Source: Coptis chinensis
Lineage: Eukaryota > Streptophyta > Magnoliopsida > Ranunculales > Ranunculaceae
Length of the DNA stretch: 64,000 nt
Assembly (NCBI GenBank): GCA_015680905.1
Contig: CM027380.1
Span: forward strand, 55,755,001-55,819,000
Reading direction: 5' to 3'
Shown: positions 1-11,299 of the stretch, piece after piece
Numbering within the stretch: position 1 is the stretch's first letter
How the letters are laid out: every line of letters starts with the position of its first letter
Translations under genes and position numbers: made by a program
The notes under the pieces: model-generated
The model's input: only the letters and a program-made list of their open reading frames with translations
Databases searched by the model: none
Told to the model about the DNA's origin: nothing

Positions 1-549
1 GAGAATCCTCGGGCCGCGAAGAAGAACCGAGGAGTCCTGCGACGTCGTGGCAAGACTGAGCTCCATGGAAGCTAACTACTCCTGGATATCACCAAGAGTA
101 TCCATCACCGAGCACGAATCGATCTTTGGCTCGCCATGAACATTATTTGAAATTGGTTACGGCGAGTAAGTAAGCATATTGTCTGAAATGCAGTCATGGA
201 GGCTCTCATTTCTGCTTTGGAATTCGCCCATCTTTATGTCATCGACTTCGTGGTGAGTGGTCATATCTGTCCTTAACTCGCCCAAAGGTACGCCTCATCG
301 ATACCGGCAAGTGTACACATGTCTCGGACCCGCTGTTCAAAGACGTAAGGGCCTCTATGGGTTGGGTGATCTTACTCATGGCGTCTCATCAAAGTATGGT
401 GGGTGAGAGGATCCCACGCTTAGCGTGCTTTCGGCAGCCCTAGGGTTTGTGGGTTCCCAAGGGTTTTGTATGCATTTCTTGAAGACAAGCATATTCTCAT
501 ATTGTGGTATAGGGAGTAGTGGGGTGGATGATTGAAAACCCAGTTAATC
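1..549 (-). other. Degenerate 3' part of element A, no readable gene
   Basis: By position this should be the end of the env-like ORF and the 3' untranslated part of element A. I could not align it with the same region of the other copies, and no long open frame is present. It may include unrelated sequence. Confidence 0.35.
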
Positions 550-1154
550 ATAACTTGCGTTACTAGAGCGGCAAGAGGGGTGACCTAAGAGTGGCATGTG
601 TGATAATATCAAAAAGAAAGGTAACGATCGAAGTTACCCTTTCGCCTCTGGAGGATCGAGAGAAGGTGGAGGAAGGTCTTGTTGATGTCGGAAGGCTTCG
701 AGGTGCCAATGACGTTGATCCCCACCATTGAGTCATCGCTAGCTGGTTCCGTCGCGACCGGCCGCCGATACGCGCATTTTCCGTCGATGTTGTACTCTCC
801 CTCGATTAAGCGTGTTGCGTGTCGAGCATTAGGTCATAAGTTCGTGGGTACACGGACTGCCTGCTAAGTCAAGATGCGTGGTCGACCGTGAGGAATGCCC
901 GTGATCCCGGATAGCAACACGGTGTGTGACTTTCGTGGCGACACCCTCGACGGTGACCCAAAAATGGTCGCCATTAAAGCTCCCATTGTCGTAGAATTTC
1001 ATCACCAAATCCTTGGAATAAAGCCCTCCATTGGCATATAACAAACTCTCCCATCCTCTAGAGTGAATTTCGTGATCAAAGAATGGAGCAAACATCCGTT
1101 TTTCAAACAAATTTCCAAAATTTCTTTCCACACAAATCCGTCGTTTCCGGCCAT
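550..1154 (-). pseudogene. Env-position ORF (ORFx type) of element A, broken
   Basis: The part between about 1131 and 960 reads as a domain with F-APFFDHEI, GW-SLLY and LVMKFYDN, which lines up with ORFx of the family 1 copies at 39234 and 26351. Weaker matches continue after frameshifts, for example SDINKTFLHLLSIL near 640-690, matching SDISLNCLHILWIL in ORFx. The best ATG is at 1154, one frameshift away from the conserved block. It stands downstream of integrase, the usual place of the Athila env-like/ORF-1 gene. The product's role is unknown; in Athila elements it is called env-like by position only. Left limit is approximate. Confidence 0.6.
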
Positions 1155-2609
1155 TGCTGGTCTTTAGAGAGGATGGCTATTGATTTCTTGATGAGGGAAG
1201 AAATGGGATGTTCTCGATGGAAGGAAAACTTGGTGGGAGATGTGAGGGTCTCGCGCGAGACATGGTTTTAGTGTGGGCCTGTCTCGTGCAAGACTTAATC
1301 GAGAAGGGGCAAGATCCGGTTTTTGAGGAAGAAGAGTGATGTAAATGTGATGCGTGTTATCGGTTTTTTTGGGTTTAAATGGACCGAGAAATCAATATTT
1401 TGGTTGGGCCAAAAATTTTTTCTAAGCCCAAATCAAGCCTAAAGCCCGATTTAAACCTAAAAAATCTAAATGTTTACCCACGACTCGTTTGGACTCCAAA
1501 TTGGACGAATGAGATACCGAAACGATCAGCACGAAAAATGCTATCCAATTATATGAGTCATTCTTGAAAGTCACAATTTATTTTTATTATTATTTTTTTA
1601 AAAAAAAGAGAGTGTTTTATTTATAAAACAAAGGTTTTATTTATATACAAGGGAGATATCGTGAAAAACACTGGATGTCGGGAGTCACCATCTTAAATCA
1701 TAGACAATTGTCATGTCGGCTCTGGAGCAAACCCAATCCTAGATCTGTGGCTTCACCTCTATGTATTATGGGGTTAGGGGCAGGACGGTACCATCCTGGA
1801 CCGTGCGCGCTACGGTCTAATAAAATTGCCCTTATTACATATGACTATCCTCAAACTGCCCCAAGGGACTCAAAGTAACCAATTCTAGGGTTGGTCTGGT
1901 GGAATCCATTGCCCGTTTGTGTTCCAAGTATGCAACATCTGAGGTTTGACACGAATCCCATGTGCAAAACTTAATGCAAAGGGAAAAGGCAACAATATAA
2001 ACATATTTACAAGGTGAGTCTTTTAACATCAGATCCTCAAGACGAGTCGAGTCTTTTAACGTCAGATTCTCAAGACGAATCGAGTCTTTTAACGTCAGAT
2101 TCTCAAGACGAATCCCAACCTGTGGGAGAAACGGCGCGGCGACGAAGATTATCCTGCGCAGCTGGTGTTAGACAAAAGTATACCTTAAACTGGCTAGTAT
2201 CGGATAGGAAGTCAGAGCCTAGACAGAAGGGTGTTTGGCAATGCATACACCAGCCCATCCTTCGCGCACGTCGTTTATGAGCAAAAGAACTATGACCATT
2301 CCCTATTCGTGATGAGTGAGACTTACACCAAATGATTAGCTGAAGTTCACGAGGTAGAGAGTAGAAAAGGGAAGAGAAGGAAGGAGGTGAAATTTTAGGT
2401 ACCCATCGTTTACCGAAAGGTACGCGTTTGCTTTCGTGTTGCGAGAAGACATTTATACTTCGAGTTATGAAAAAGTTTTCGTGGACTAAGGTTCCGGCTT
2501 GCAACCACACACTTCAAAGAACTTTGGAGATCATAAGATAGAAGATGGCCCAGCTACCAAAATGGTGTACCCTCTATAGAAACAAGATTGAGTATGCCAA
2601 ACGAAATAT
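1155..2609 (-). other. Spacer between integrase and env-like ORF of element A
   Basis: No supported gene. It holds an A/T-rich stretch (about 1570-1660) and a short tandem repeat at 2016-2114. Short open frames on both strands show no match to retroelement domains. Confidence 0.5.
2016..2114. repeat. 33-bp tandem repeat, 3 copies
   Basis: Three head-to-tail 33-bp units (2016-2048, 2049-2081, 2082-2114), nearly identical, each containing CTTTTAAC and CTCAAGACGA. The period is a multiple of three, so the plus strand gives an 11-residue repeat (core SLLTSD), but the surrounding frame looks like chance. Confidence 0.9.
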
Positions 2610-3656
2610 CTAGTCACTGTATACTGGATTCTGAAGAAGAGTCTGTTCAACATCTGGTGAGCGTAATTTGTGGTAATGTTTTAGGCATTGTCCATTGACT
2701 TGAAATTCACTGTTATCTTTTGGATTAAGCAAAGAGATTGCCCCATAATGTTTCACAGCTGACACAATGAAAGGACCGGACCATCGTGTTTTCAATTTAC
2801 CGGGGAAAGATGTGTAATCGGAGTTGTACTGGTAAAACTTTTTGGCCAATTTTGAAATCCTTACGCGAAAATGTGCTTGTCGTGCACTCTTTTCATATTA
2901 GCTTTGTAGGATTTGAGAGATCATAAGCATCACTCGAATCTCCCATTTCATTTAATTGTAGTTTTAGCTTCGCACCGCCTCGATGATATTGTAATTGTAA
3001 GGCTTTTGATGGCCCAAAAGGCACGATGCTCAAGTTCAACCGGCAGATGACAAGGTTTTCCAAAAACAATGCGGTAAGGAGACATCCCTATAGGTGTCTT
3101 AAATGTTGTTCGATATGCCCACAAGGCATCCGATAAAAGCGGAGAGACCGATCCTTCCTTAAAGGGGTTGATGGTTTTCTCGAGAATAGACTTTATCTCT
3201 GTTGGAGACTTCCACTTGACCCTTTCGTTTGTGGGTGGTATGGAGTAGCAACCTTGTGAGTAACTCCATATTTCTTCATTAAAACCCAAAAAATTTTGTT
3301 ACAAAAATGTGTACCCCATCACTAATGATAGCTTTGGGAACACCAAAGCGAGAAAATGTTTTCTTTTACAATTCTCATGACAGATCTTATGGTCATTTGA
3401 GCGACATGTGAGTGCCTCAATCCATTTGGACACATAGTCTACAAATGACTAAAATGTATAGAAAACCTTGAGAAATAGGGAAGGGTCCCATAAAATCAAT
3501 GCCCCAAACATCAAAAATTTCCACAATCAAGATAGGATTTAAGGGCATCATATTTCGTTTGGTAATTCGACCTAGGTGTTGACAACGAATGTAAGCTATG
3601 CAATGTTCGTGTGCATCGAGAAAAAGGGTAGGCCAGTAAAAACCACATTGTAACAC
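2610..3656 (-). pseudogene. Integrase core and C-terminal domain of element A, broken
   Basis: Three frames in series. 3656-3417 has the end of the zinc-binding region (CQHLGRI, MMPLNPI) followed by [11 protein letters not shown], which carries the first catalytic Asp. 3289-2948 covers the C-terminal half of the core and the Athila-typical segment with [18 protein letters not shown] and [20 protein letters not shown]. 2849-2610 is the C-terminal domain (RWSGPFIVSAVKHYGAI, NGQCLKHY). Role in a live element: inserts the cDNA into the chromosome. The middle of the core, with the second catalytic Asp, is disrupted, so it cannot work. Confidence 0.85.
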
Positions 3657-4303
3657 CTTGGCCGCAGTTTTCTTCCCACTGAAATGACCTCCGCAAGATT
3701 GTTCATGGCAAAAGAGGATAATACGTCGGTGTGTTCCCAGTCAAGAATGCAGCGACGAATGAGTTGGTCGGAACAATACTTAAAGAGGTAGGGTTCATCC
3801 CAGAAATAATATTTTACAGTGGATAAGAACTTTTTATGATCAGGACATGACCAAAAGGAGGGGACTTTCTTAGTAACTAGGTAGTTAACTATATCCGCGT
3901 ACCATGGGGATGAGAAAATAGAGTACAAGTATTCGTCCGGGAAGGAATCACCGATAGCTTCAGAATCACTATCGATGTCACCAACCAGCCTTGATAAATG
4001 GTCGGCTACGACATTTTCGGTTCCTTTCTTGTCTTTGATTTCCAGGGTGAATTCTTGTAAGAGAAGGATCCAGCGGAACAATCGTTGTTTTGCGTCCTTT
4101 TTCGCGAGTAAGTACCGAATTGCTGCATGGTCAGTATATACGATGGTCGATGTTCCAACTAGGTAGGGGCGAAACTTATCCAAAGCATAGACAACGGCTA
4201 GGAACTCTTTCTCAGTTGTGGTATAATTACGTTGAGCGTCGTTAAGAGTTTTACTAGCATAGTAAATGACAATGGGTTTGTCGTCACGTCGTTGGCCTAG
4301 CAC
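3596..4303 (-). pseudogene. RNase H and integrase zinc-finger region of element A
   Basis: A 235-codon open stretch begins inside RNase [32 protein letters not shown] and [12 protein letters not shown] are the family's usual RNase H blocks, with the catalytic Glu in TEKE and Asp in YTDH. The connection domain ends with [13 protein letters not shown], then WYADIVNYL and the region before the integrase HHCC finger. It joins RT by frameshift at about 4300. RNase H removes the RNA strand during reverse transcription. Confidence 0.88.
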
Positions 4304-5431
4304 GACACCAATAGCAAAGTCGCTAGAGCGTCACACGATTCGAATGGTTGAGACCAATCAGGGGGTTGAATGATAGGAGCGGTAGTCAGAGCAGTTTTTA
4401 GAGTATCAAAAGCTTGTTTGCAATTGAAATTGAAGTCGAATACTGCATCCTTAAGTAGGAGATTGGTTAAGGGTTGAGCAACTTTAGAAAAATCCTGAAT
4501 GAATCTCCTGTAAAACCCAGCGTGGCCTAAAAAGGCACGGATATCACGAACTGTACGTGGGAAAGGTAGCGAAGAAATTTTAACAATTTTAGCTTTATCA
4601 ACCTCTATCCCGTCTTTTGAAACAATATGACCTAGAACAAGTCCTTTGGTAACCATGAAATGACACTTCTCCCAATTGAGTACCAGATTTTTCTCTTCGC
4701 AACGCGTTAATACTTTAGAAAGGTTGGATAAACAGTCGTTAAAGGAATTTCCGTAAATGGAAAAGTCGTCCATGAAGACTTCCATATAACGTTCCACCAT
4801 ATCACTAAAAATGTGAAGCATGCAGCATTGGAAAGTGTCTGGGGCATTACAAAGACCAAAAGGCATTCGTCTGTATGCAAAGGTTCCAAAGGGACACGTG
4901 AAAGTTGTATTTTCTTGATCGGCGGGATAGATGACAATTTGGAAGTATCCGGAATAGCCATCAAGAAAATAGTAGTAAGCGTGACCGGCTAAACGTTCTA
5001 GCATCTGGTCAATGAATGGGAGAGGGAAGTGATCTTTACGGGTTATGGCATTAAGTTTGGCGATAGTCAATGCAAATTCTCCATTTCAAAGGAATGCGAA
5101 AGTGGAGATGCACTCACCATTTTCATTTTGTACAACTTGAATGCCGGACTTTTTGGGAACAACATGGGATAGGACTAACCCAGTCACTATCGAGATAGGG
5201 TATATGATACCCGCGATCAAGTAAACGTAAAACTTCCTCTCTCACTATTTCCTTCATGGTGGGATTAAAGCGGCGTTGTGGTCTTCGCGATGTCTTTGTG
5301 CCGTCATCAAGATGTATACGATGCGTGCATATGCTAGGGTCTATTCCCTTGATATCATCTAAAGACCATCGGATAGCGGAGCGGTGTTCACGAATGACAT
5401 GAATCAAACGTGCCTCTTCGTCGGTAGTCAA
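4297..5431 (-). pseudogene. Reverse transcriptase of element A, frameshifted
   Basis: 5431-5123 has the approach to the palm (REEVLRLLDRGY, SDWVSPI). 5070-4297 has DHFPLPFIDQMLERLAGH, FLDGYSGYFQI (first catalytic Asp), MPFGLCNAPDTFQ and VFMDDFSIYG, where FMDD stands for the YxDD box, then LNWEKCHFMV and LGHAGFYRRFIQDFSKV of the thumb. Catalytic residues are present, but the reading frame breaks near 5100 and 4300. Sequence style is clearly Athila. Confidence 0.92.
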
Positions 5432-6693
5432 GTGAGTAAAATTATTATAGGGTGACTACCATCGAGATCGAGATGCACGTACTTCAAATAAGAGGGTAGA
5501 GGTTTTAAATCTGGAGTTGGAGGATTGGGGATCAAGGATTCGTGAGGGATCATCTCTTCAATGGAAAAGAGCGAATCCGGTTCTTCTGAATCAATTTGCA
5601 CCAAAGCATTAGGGTCAAATAGTGGTACTGACTCTAATAATGCATGGACATCCTTTATGTACGAGTCATCGTCAAACTCCGGATTATCAAAAGAAAGAAA
5701 TTGGTGTATCTCGTCTGGGGGAAAAGAGTTTGTGAAATAATCATATTCCAGACTATCAACCAAGCTAATCTCGCCCTCCATTATAGGATCGGGAAACTGT
5801 TTCATTAATTTGAACACGTTGAGTTTGACAGAAAGGTTCCCGAAAAACAATGTCATTGAACCGTCCTGACAATTTATGAGAGCGTTAGCAGTTGCAAGGA
5901 AAGGACGTCCCAAGATGATAGGGATGGAGTCACAGGCTACTTCAGTATCTAGAATGACAAAATCCACTGGGTAGTAAAAATCTCGGACCTTTACTATAAC
6001 GTTCTCTACTATGCCTTTTGGGTACTTGATGGAGCGATCTGCGAGTTGCAGAGTCATATTGGTAGGTTTTAATTCATGAAGACCTAACTGCTTAAATAAG
6101 TAGTAGGGAACTAGGTTAACACTGGCACCTAGGTCTAAAAGTGCAGTAGCAGTATACTTGTCACCCAACGTGCATGGTACAGTTGGTCGACCTGGGTCCT
6201 TGTACTTTACCACACCATTGGTAGTGGTAATCGAGGGAAACTGCTCAGTGAGGAACGCTTGTTGAGGTACATTCGTACGTCGTTTGGTGGTGCACATGTC
6301 CTTCAAAAACTTGGCATGCTTGGGCAAATGCTTTAGCGTATCTAGGAAATGTAAGTTTATGGTCAAATTTTTGAAGGTTTCACGGATCTCATCAAAATGT
6401 TCATCATGTTTGTTCTTTACCAAACGGGCAGGGAATGGAGATTTTGGACGGAATCGCGTATAAGGATCAGTGGCGTCTTTCCCTAGGGACGTAGGTGTAG
6501 ATTTTGAAGGTACAACTTCGTCCGTTATAGGTTGCGAGGTAGGAGTTGGAAGGACGTCTGTCGTGGCTTCCGTCAATTCCTCGTCTGGCATACGTATATT
6601 ATTGTCGATGGTTCGCCGTAGCGAAGAGTGGTAATGGCATTTTACCTCACCTCGGCTTGGATTACTAGGTCCCTGGTGCATTGTTGAGTTCAA
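5428..6693 (-). pseudogene. Protease region and linker of element A
   Basis: A 421-codon open stretch. Its middle is the retropepsin-like protease: GDKYTATALLDLGASVNLVP has the active-site Asp in DLGAS instead of the common DTG/DSG, which is usual for Athila. LQLADRSIKYPKG and PIILGRPFLATANALIN follow as in other Athila proteases. Upstream it holds the end of gag (FKNLTINLHFLDTLKHLPKHAKFLK). Downstream is an acidic linker leading to RT. In a live element it would cut the gag-pol polyprotein. Confidence 0.9.
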
Positions 6694-6769
6694 AGGCGGT
6701 GTTTGTAGCTTAGGGTTTGAACCGCTTGGCGGGGAACAGGCCTTTTTGACTTTTATCCTGAGCTAACAG

Positions 6770-8200
6770 CTAAAGAGACTGTTGGATAGAAGCTAGGATT
6801 TGATTCTGTTGATTCATGTATGTCAGGAAAGTTTCAGCCGTTTTATCGGCTGTGGATTGTACCAAAGGAGCAGCAGGAACTAGTTCACGGTTATTATTCA
6901 CGGGTTGATTTTGGTAGCCATATCCTTGATTAGCGGGAACAAGGTTGCGGTTGTTTTGGTACCCTATATTTGCGTTGTTGGGAAAATTACTTTGCCCTTG
7001 CTGGAATTGTGGAGGATTTCCTTGACGATAGGAATTGTAGTTCGCGGGTGGTCGTACAGGAACGTTGTTGCCACCTGGAGGAGCTTGTTGTTGGACAGGG
7101 GGTGCCCAAGCTAAATTCGGATGTTGTCGCCAAGGTGCATTAGGGATGTTGAAAGCACAAGCCTCTTCAGAAGGTTGGGGAGGACACTCGTATACCAAAG
7201 GACAATAAGAATCGCATGCGGGGACTTAAGCAAAGAGGGCATGGGGAAGCGTTGGCAGCCATGACCTGTTTGGGTTTTTGTTCATTTACTTGTACCGAAA
7301 GAGCATCGACCTTTTTGTTTAGGGACTAGATTAGAGTTTTTAATTCCCGATCGGGTTTGACCTCGAACATAGATGTAACTTTGGTAGGAGTGTCTTTAGA
7401 AGATCTAAAAGAATCAGTGTTTCCCAATGGGGGTGCTTGAGGCCTATTTCTCAAGAAAAGTGTATGCTTCAAGAAGCCCTTGTCCATGAAACAACCGCCG
7501 TTCATGATATCTAATGTTTCCTTTTGATGGTCGAGAGACCATTAAAGAATGAACGGACTAATACAAGCGTGTCGAAGTTGATGATGGGGACATTCGAGAA
7601 GTAGATCAGTAAATCTGCTCCACGCTTCTTAAAAGGATTCCTGGGGGTGCTGGCGAAAGAATTGAATCTTTTGAAGCATTTCTGTAGTTTTCTTCTAAGT
7701 ATAAAACTTTATCATGAATGCTTGAACAAGTTTGGCCCATGTGTCAATGGATTGCGGCGCTTGTCCGGCGAGCCAAACAGAAGCTTTATCAGCTAAGGTG
7801 AAGGGAAACAACCTAAGCAAGACTTGTTCGTTGGTAACGGTCGGATGGCGGAAAGTGGTGACTACTTGTTGCATCCAACGAAGATGATTGTACGGTTTTT
7901 CATGGTCTAACCCATGGTAAACAGGTAACAAACCGAAAATGTTTGGCGGAATACGAAAATCACCTACAATCTCATCGAGTTTAATGCAGGAAGCAGGTCC
8001 TTCCTGTAAGGCAGTATAGAAATCCGAAAGGGGTTTCTCGACTATGAGATTTTCCTCAGACATAATTAAAGGAGATAATGGCAACGGAGATGTTTGACGA
8101 GGTTGATTTACGGAGGAGGGACTATAAACAGTTGTTTCTTGTATTTTCGACGATGATATGTAAGTTCTAATTCCTTATGTTTACGGGACCGTAGTCTCAT
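6770..8200 (-). pseudogene. Gag (capsid/nucleocapsid) of element A, broken
   Basis: The likely start is the ATG at 8200 (MRLRSR, as in element E), but this frame stops after about 30 codons. A second open stretch (8084-7695) carries the retrotransposon gag domain: LSDFYTAL, GDFRIPPNIFGLLP, HGLDHEKPYNHL, RLFPFTLADKASVWL. A third (7198-6770) is the Pro/Asn/Gln-rich region after the zinc knuckle. The knuckle itself, just upstream of 7198, is damaged by a frameshift. Gag would form the particle and bind the RNA. Confidence 0.88.
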
Positions 8201-9411
8201 ACAAATATAAATTTTAATTTAAGGCTCATAAGGAACGAACAATGACTGGAGGTTTTAGATTTTAGGAAGGAGGGAGTTGAAACACGTCTTCCTGAGGTGT
8301 TGCTAACTCGAGCAGGGAAGCTAGGATAACGTGTGAATATTCCGGCAGCTAGGTCAGCTGAGAGAATTGAGGGAGGTTGTTCGTGCTAACACGTTCCTTA
8401 ATTAGGCAACCTCAATTTTTTTTTTCAAGTTTCCTAGGCACTGATGGAATAGGATGATGATTTATGATGGTGTATTATGCAAGGTGTTATTAAGATGATT
8501 TAGATGAAATTTTTAATTACTATGATTTTTTATTTTTTTATTTTTTTTATTTATTTATTTTTATTTATTTTAATTTACGTAATTAGTGTATTATGGAGAC
8601 ATGATTACGAAATATGCAATTAAAAACGATAGATGCCAAAATAGAAACTAACTAACATATACTAGTTTATGTAGAAAGTCTACTCATGCAAATCTATATG
8701 ACCTATACGTGCAACTATATGTAAGTTATACGTGAGCTAGGGAAATGTCGAGAACGAACTCATGCAATTGAATACCGCGTACGTGAATTGATGTAACATA
8801 CACATACAAAAATATTCTAAGCAGGTGGTTTGACGTTACGCATATATCAAAATATATTCGAATCATATTAATTGTGTTACGTGAATATGTAATGACGAAC
8901 CACCTTTACATGCACGGAGTATTCATGCCAACATACAAATATACGAGGTAAAACAGGTTATAGCGAATAATATCCTCGACAAAGTTTGAGGAGTTTAAGA
9001 GTTTGAAACTTGGCGTCCCGCGATTCCTCGTATAGCGATGACTACTCCCGAGCTTATGCTTACTAGAAAATAGGACCAAAGAGCCCAAAAGAGTACTGAA
9101 AAGGAAAGTGGCCTGTACCTGAAAACCGGAGTGTTGATACTCCAGGTTAGTCTCGCGTGCTACTAATTCAGTCTCGTCCGAGACTCTTTTGTCTGCTCAG
9201 TACTTCAAATTCCTACGGAGTACTTAGACTGTGCTAATGAAAATAACAAACTTGGTTCACAGATATTTGTTAGTAGAAAAAGTTAAGATAAACTGTTCCG
9301 TAACTCGTTAGTATTGTAACAGAAATGAAAATTGAAAAGATGAGGAGGTAGGGGAGGGGGTTTTTATGGATGTATTCCAGTTATTACGTTAAGTCCAGAG
9401 TCCTTCGGCGT
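8201..9411 (-). other. 5' leader of element A
   Basis: Region between PBS and gag start on the minus strand. A/T-rich with homopolymer T runs near 8415-8430 and 8525-8575. No GC-rich 76-bp repeats like those in family 1 leaders are seen, and no gene. Confidence 0.6.
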
Positions 9412-9423
9412 GCAGCGGTGCCA
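9412..9423 (-). other. Primer binding site of element A (tRNA-Asp-like)
   Basis: Minus strand TGGCACCGCTGC, two bases after the LTR end. It matches the start of TGGCGCCGTTGCCGGGGA, the complement of the 3' end of plant tRNA-Asp, at 10 of 12 positions and then diverges. It fixes the orientation of A and the 3' end of its 5' LTR. Confidence 0.75.
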
Positions 9424-10409
9424 TTTGATAGAACGCTCTCTTTACACATTTATTGGTTTTCAGTTACTTATTTTCTTAAGTCCGAGGACCCAAGTCCAAA
9501 GTCCAAATTCCAACGTCCGTATAGTCGTATGTTTTAGTCAAGTTACCTTACTCACGTGGGTTTGGTAGGATAGGTCGAGTAAGGGATCGTCCAAACCTTA
9601 GGGCTCGGATAGGTTCACAACTGGAATTACAACTTTTAGTGAGTAGGATTTTTAGGTTTTTTTTAATTGGTTTAATAAATTTTACGGTAATGCAATTAAT
9701 GTAAAATTACTACGGTGATTTTTATGTAGGTAAACAAAGGTGGAGAAACAGGAGAGAGTTAATCATGCTCATGCAAAAATCGCTTTTTTCAACAGCGGTT
9801 TACTATTACATCACTACATCTCTAATTCGCCTCGTGTTCGAGACGACGCCGAAGTATTGATCCCTAGTGCATGCCCACATCTCTAGGTCGCATTTCACTA
9901 GCATAAGGAGTTTCAATAATATCTCATCTCGGTATATTATTTCGCTCCGCTCGATTTCACATCATTTGGGCCGAATTGGAGAGTCATATGCGACACCGAG
10001 ACAGAAGTCGCTGAAGATGTCCCTAGAGCATCGCAGATTCAACTTTTATGTCTGATCTCGATCATTTTGGGACCGGATATCAAATCTAAGCCTAATTCCT
10101 AAGTAGTGACTCTAGAATATTAAAGAGTCAATCCGGATTTTTACACGAGCAGCATAACCCTCCCCCTGAGGGGGGGGATTAGCTCATGGTCATAGAAGGA
10201 ATAATAAAACTTGCTGTATACATTAAGTAAATAAATGCAGGACAGGAATTAAACTAGAAAAGAAATTACTGTTATTAAGGGTAAAATAACTTACAGTATT
10301 TAAGCTGCTGGAATGGAAATGGCAGAATGTAAGTACTGAAAAAAATCTAACTAGGTGGAAGCTAAAGCATTAATATGCTGAAGGGGTAATAATGAAGGCG
10401 ACCCCCTCA

Positions 10410-10417
10410 TATATATA
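10410..10417 (-). promoter_or_regulatory. Candidate TATA box in the LTR of element A
   Basis: Minus strand CCTATATATATGAGGGGG lies inside the LTR, about 880 bp from its 5' edge, in a place where a U3 promoter would fit. No start site can be confirmed from sequence. Confidence 0.4.
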
Positions 10418-10779
10418 GGCTGGAGACTGAAGACCCATTTAATTGAGTTTTGTTCGGTAGCTAATTGATTTCTTCAAAACTTTGAGAATCAAAGTTTTGT
10501 TTTGATCTGTTTTAATTTTTGTCTTTTGCCGATTGAAGGTTTTGTTTGTTAGTTTCATTTCAATTCAAACCACCCGGTTTGAATTGGTGCGCGTCTTTCT
10601 CTCTTGCGGTGGTATCAAATTGAAACCATCCTTTGCCACCTGCCTATGCTAACTCATCATGCCTTCTCGGCCCCGCAGAGTGGATCCACCTAGTGTGTCC
10701 GTGGTCGCGCCCGATTTTGGCGTTTTACGACTTTTGTCCTTGTCTGGCCGAAGTTAAATTAGGGCCTAGCTATGGCAGC

Positions 10780-11155
10780 TTGACTTCACTAGCAACGTCG
10801 GCATCTAGATTTATCCGATTTGAGCCGGAAGTTTGTCGCTTCTTTATATGTGGACCCGCCTCCTTTGGTTTTGTTCTTTTGGAAACTTCGCTCTAGTCGG
10901 GCTTTGTTGGGCTTCAGGGGGGATTGAATGGGAAACTCCAAATATTCCCGTATTATTCAGACTTGGCGGCTTCACTAGCCAACGTCTAAGATCTGGATTT
11001 ATCCGATTTGAGCCGGAAGTTTTCGCTTCTTTATATGTGGACCATTTCTCGCATTGGTTTTGTTCTTTTGGAAACTTCGGCTCTAGTCGGGCTTTGTTGG
11101 GCTTCACGGGTCGAGAGTGGGAAACTTTAATTATTCCCCGTATTCGCATGCCGAT
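10780..11155. repeat. 188-bp tandem duplication inside LTR of element A
   Basis: Two direct copies (about 10780-10967 and 10968-11155) share the blocks TTTATCCGATTTGAGCCGGA, CTTCTTTATATGTGGAC and TAGTCGGGCTTTGTTGGGCT at an offset of 188 bp, with modest divergence. The solo LTR at 27818 has at most one weak version. Confidence 0.85.
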
Positions 11156-11299
11156 GCATGTTTTATCACTATATTTATTTTAATTGCGGAATCCCCGCAA
11201 AAGTAATGAAAATATAATTATTACATGATTATTAAACACATAATCGACCAAAATGTTATGTCTCTCGGGGTTTAATATTACAGTTTTGGGTGCTTATTA

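Larger units (their letters stand above)
1..11299 (-). mobile_element. Element A: Athila-lineage Ty3/gypsy retrotransposon, family 2, 3' end outside window
   Basis: Read on the minus strand from right to left: 5' LTR (9426-11299), PBS (9412-9423), leader, gag, protease, RT, RNase H, integrase, then an env-position ORF of the Athila ORF-1 type. The 3' LTR lies off the left edge. All coding parts are split by stops and frameshifts, so this is a dead copy. Its LTR is related to the solo LTR at 27818-29321. The right edge abuts the gag of element B in the same orientation, so A appears to have inserted into B; the matching 3' target duplication cannot be seen. Confidence 0.85.
9426..11299 (-). 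repeat. 5' LTR of element A (family 2)
   Basis: On the minus strand it starts TAATAAGCACCC at 11299 and ends TATCA at 9426, followed by AA and the PBS. The expected start is TG, as in the solo LTR at 27818 (TGATAAGCACCC), so the second base seems mutated. Both LTRs share the first 130 bp or so and patches near the 3' end (around 9540-9660 versus 29160-29260). At 1874 bp it is longer than the solo copy (1504 bp), partly because of an internal 188-bp duplication. Confidence 0.8.

Noticed and set aside
2014-2280. Plus-strand open frame with an 11-residue repeat as a gene
   Set aside because: It is carried by the 33-bp DNA repeat, lies antisense in a retroelement spacer, and has no domain or start context.
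2103-2510. 135-codon minus-strand frame after integrase of A as an extra gene
   Set aside because: No recognisable domain and no counterpart in C, E or F.
10833-11183. Open frames on both strands in the LTR of A
   Set aside because: They arise from the 188-bp tandem duplication; no domain is present.
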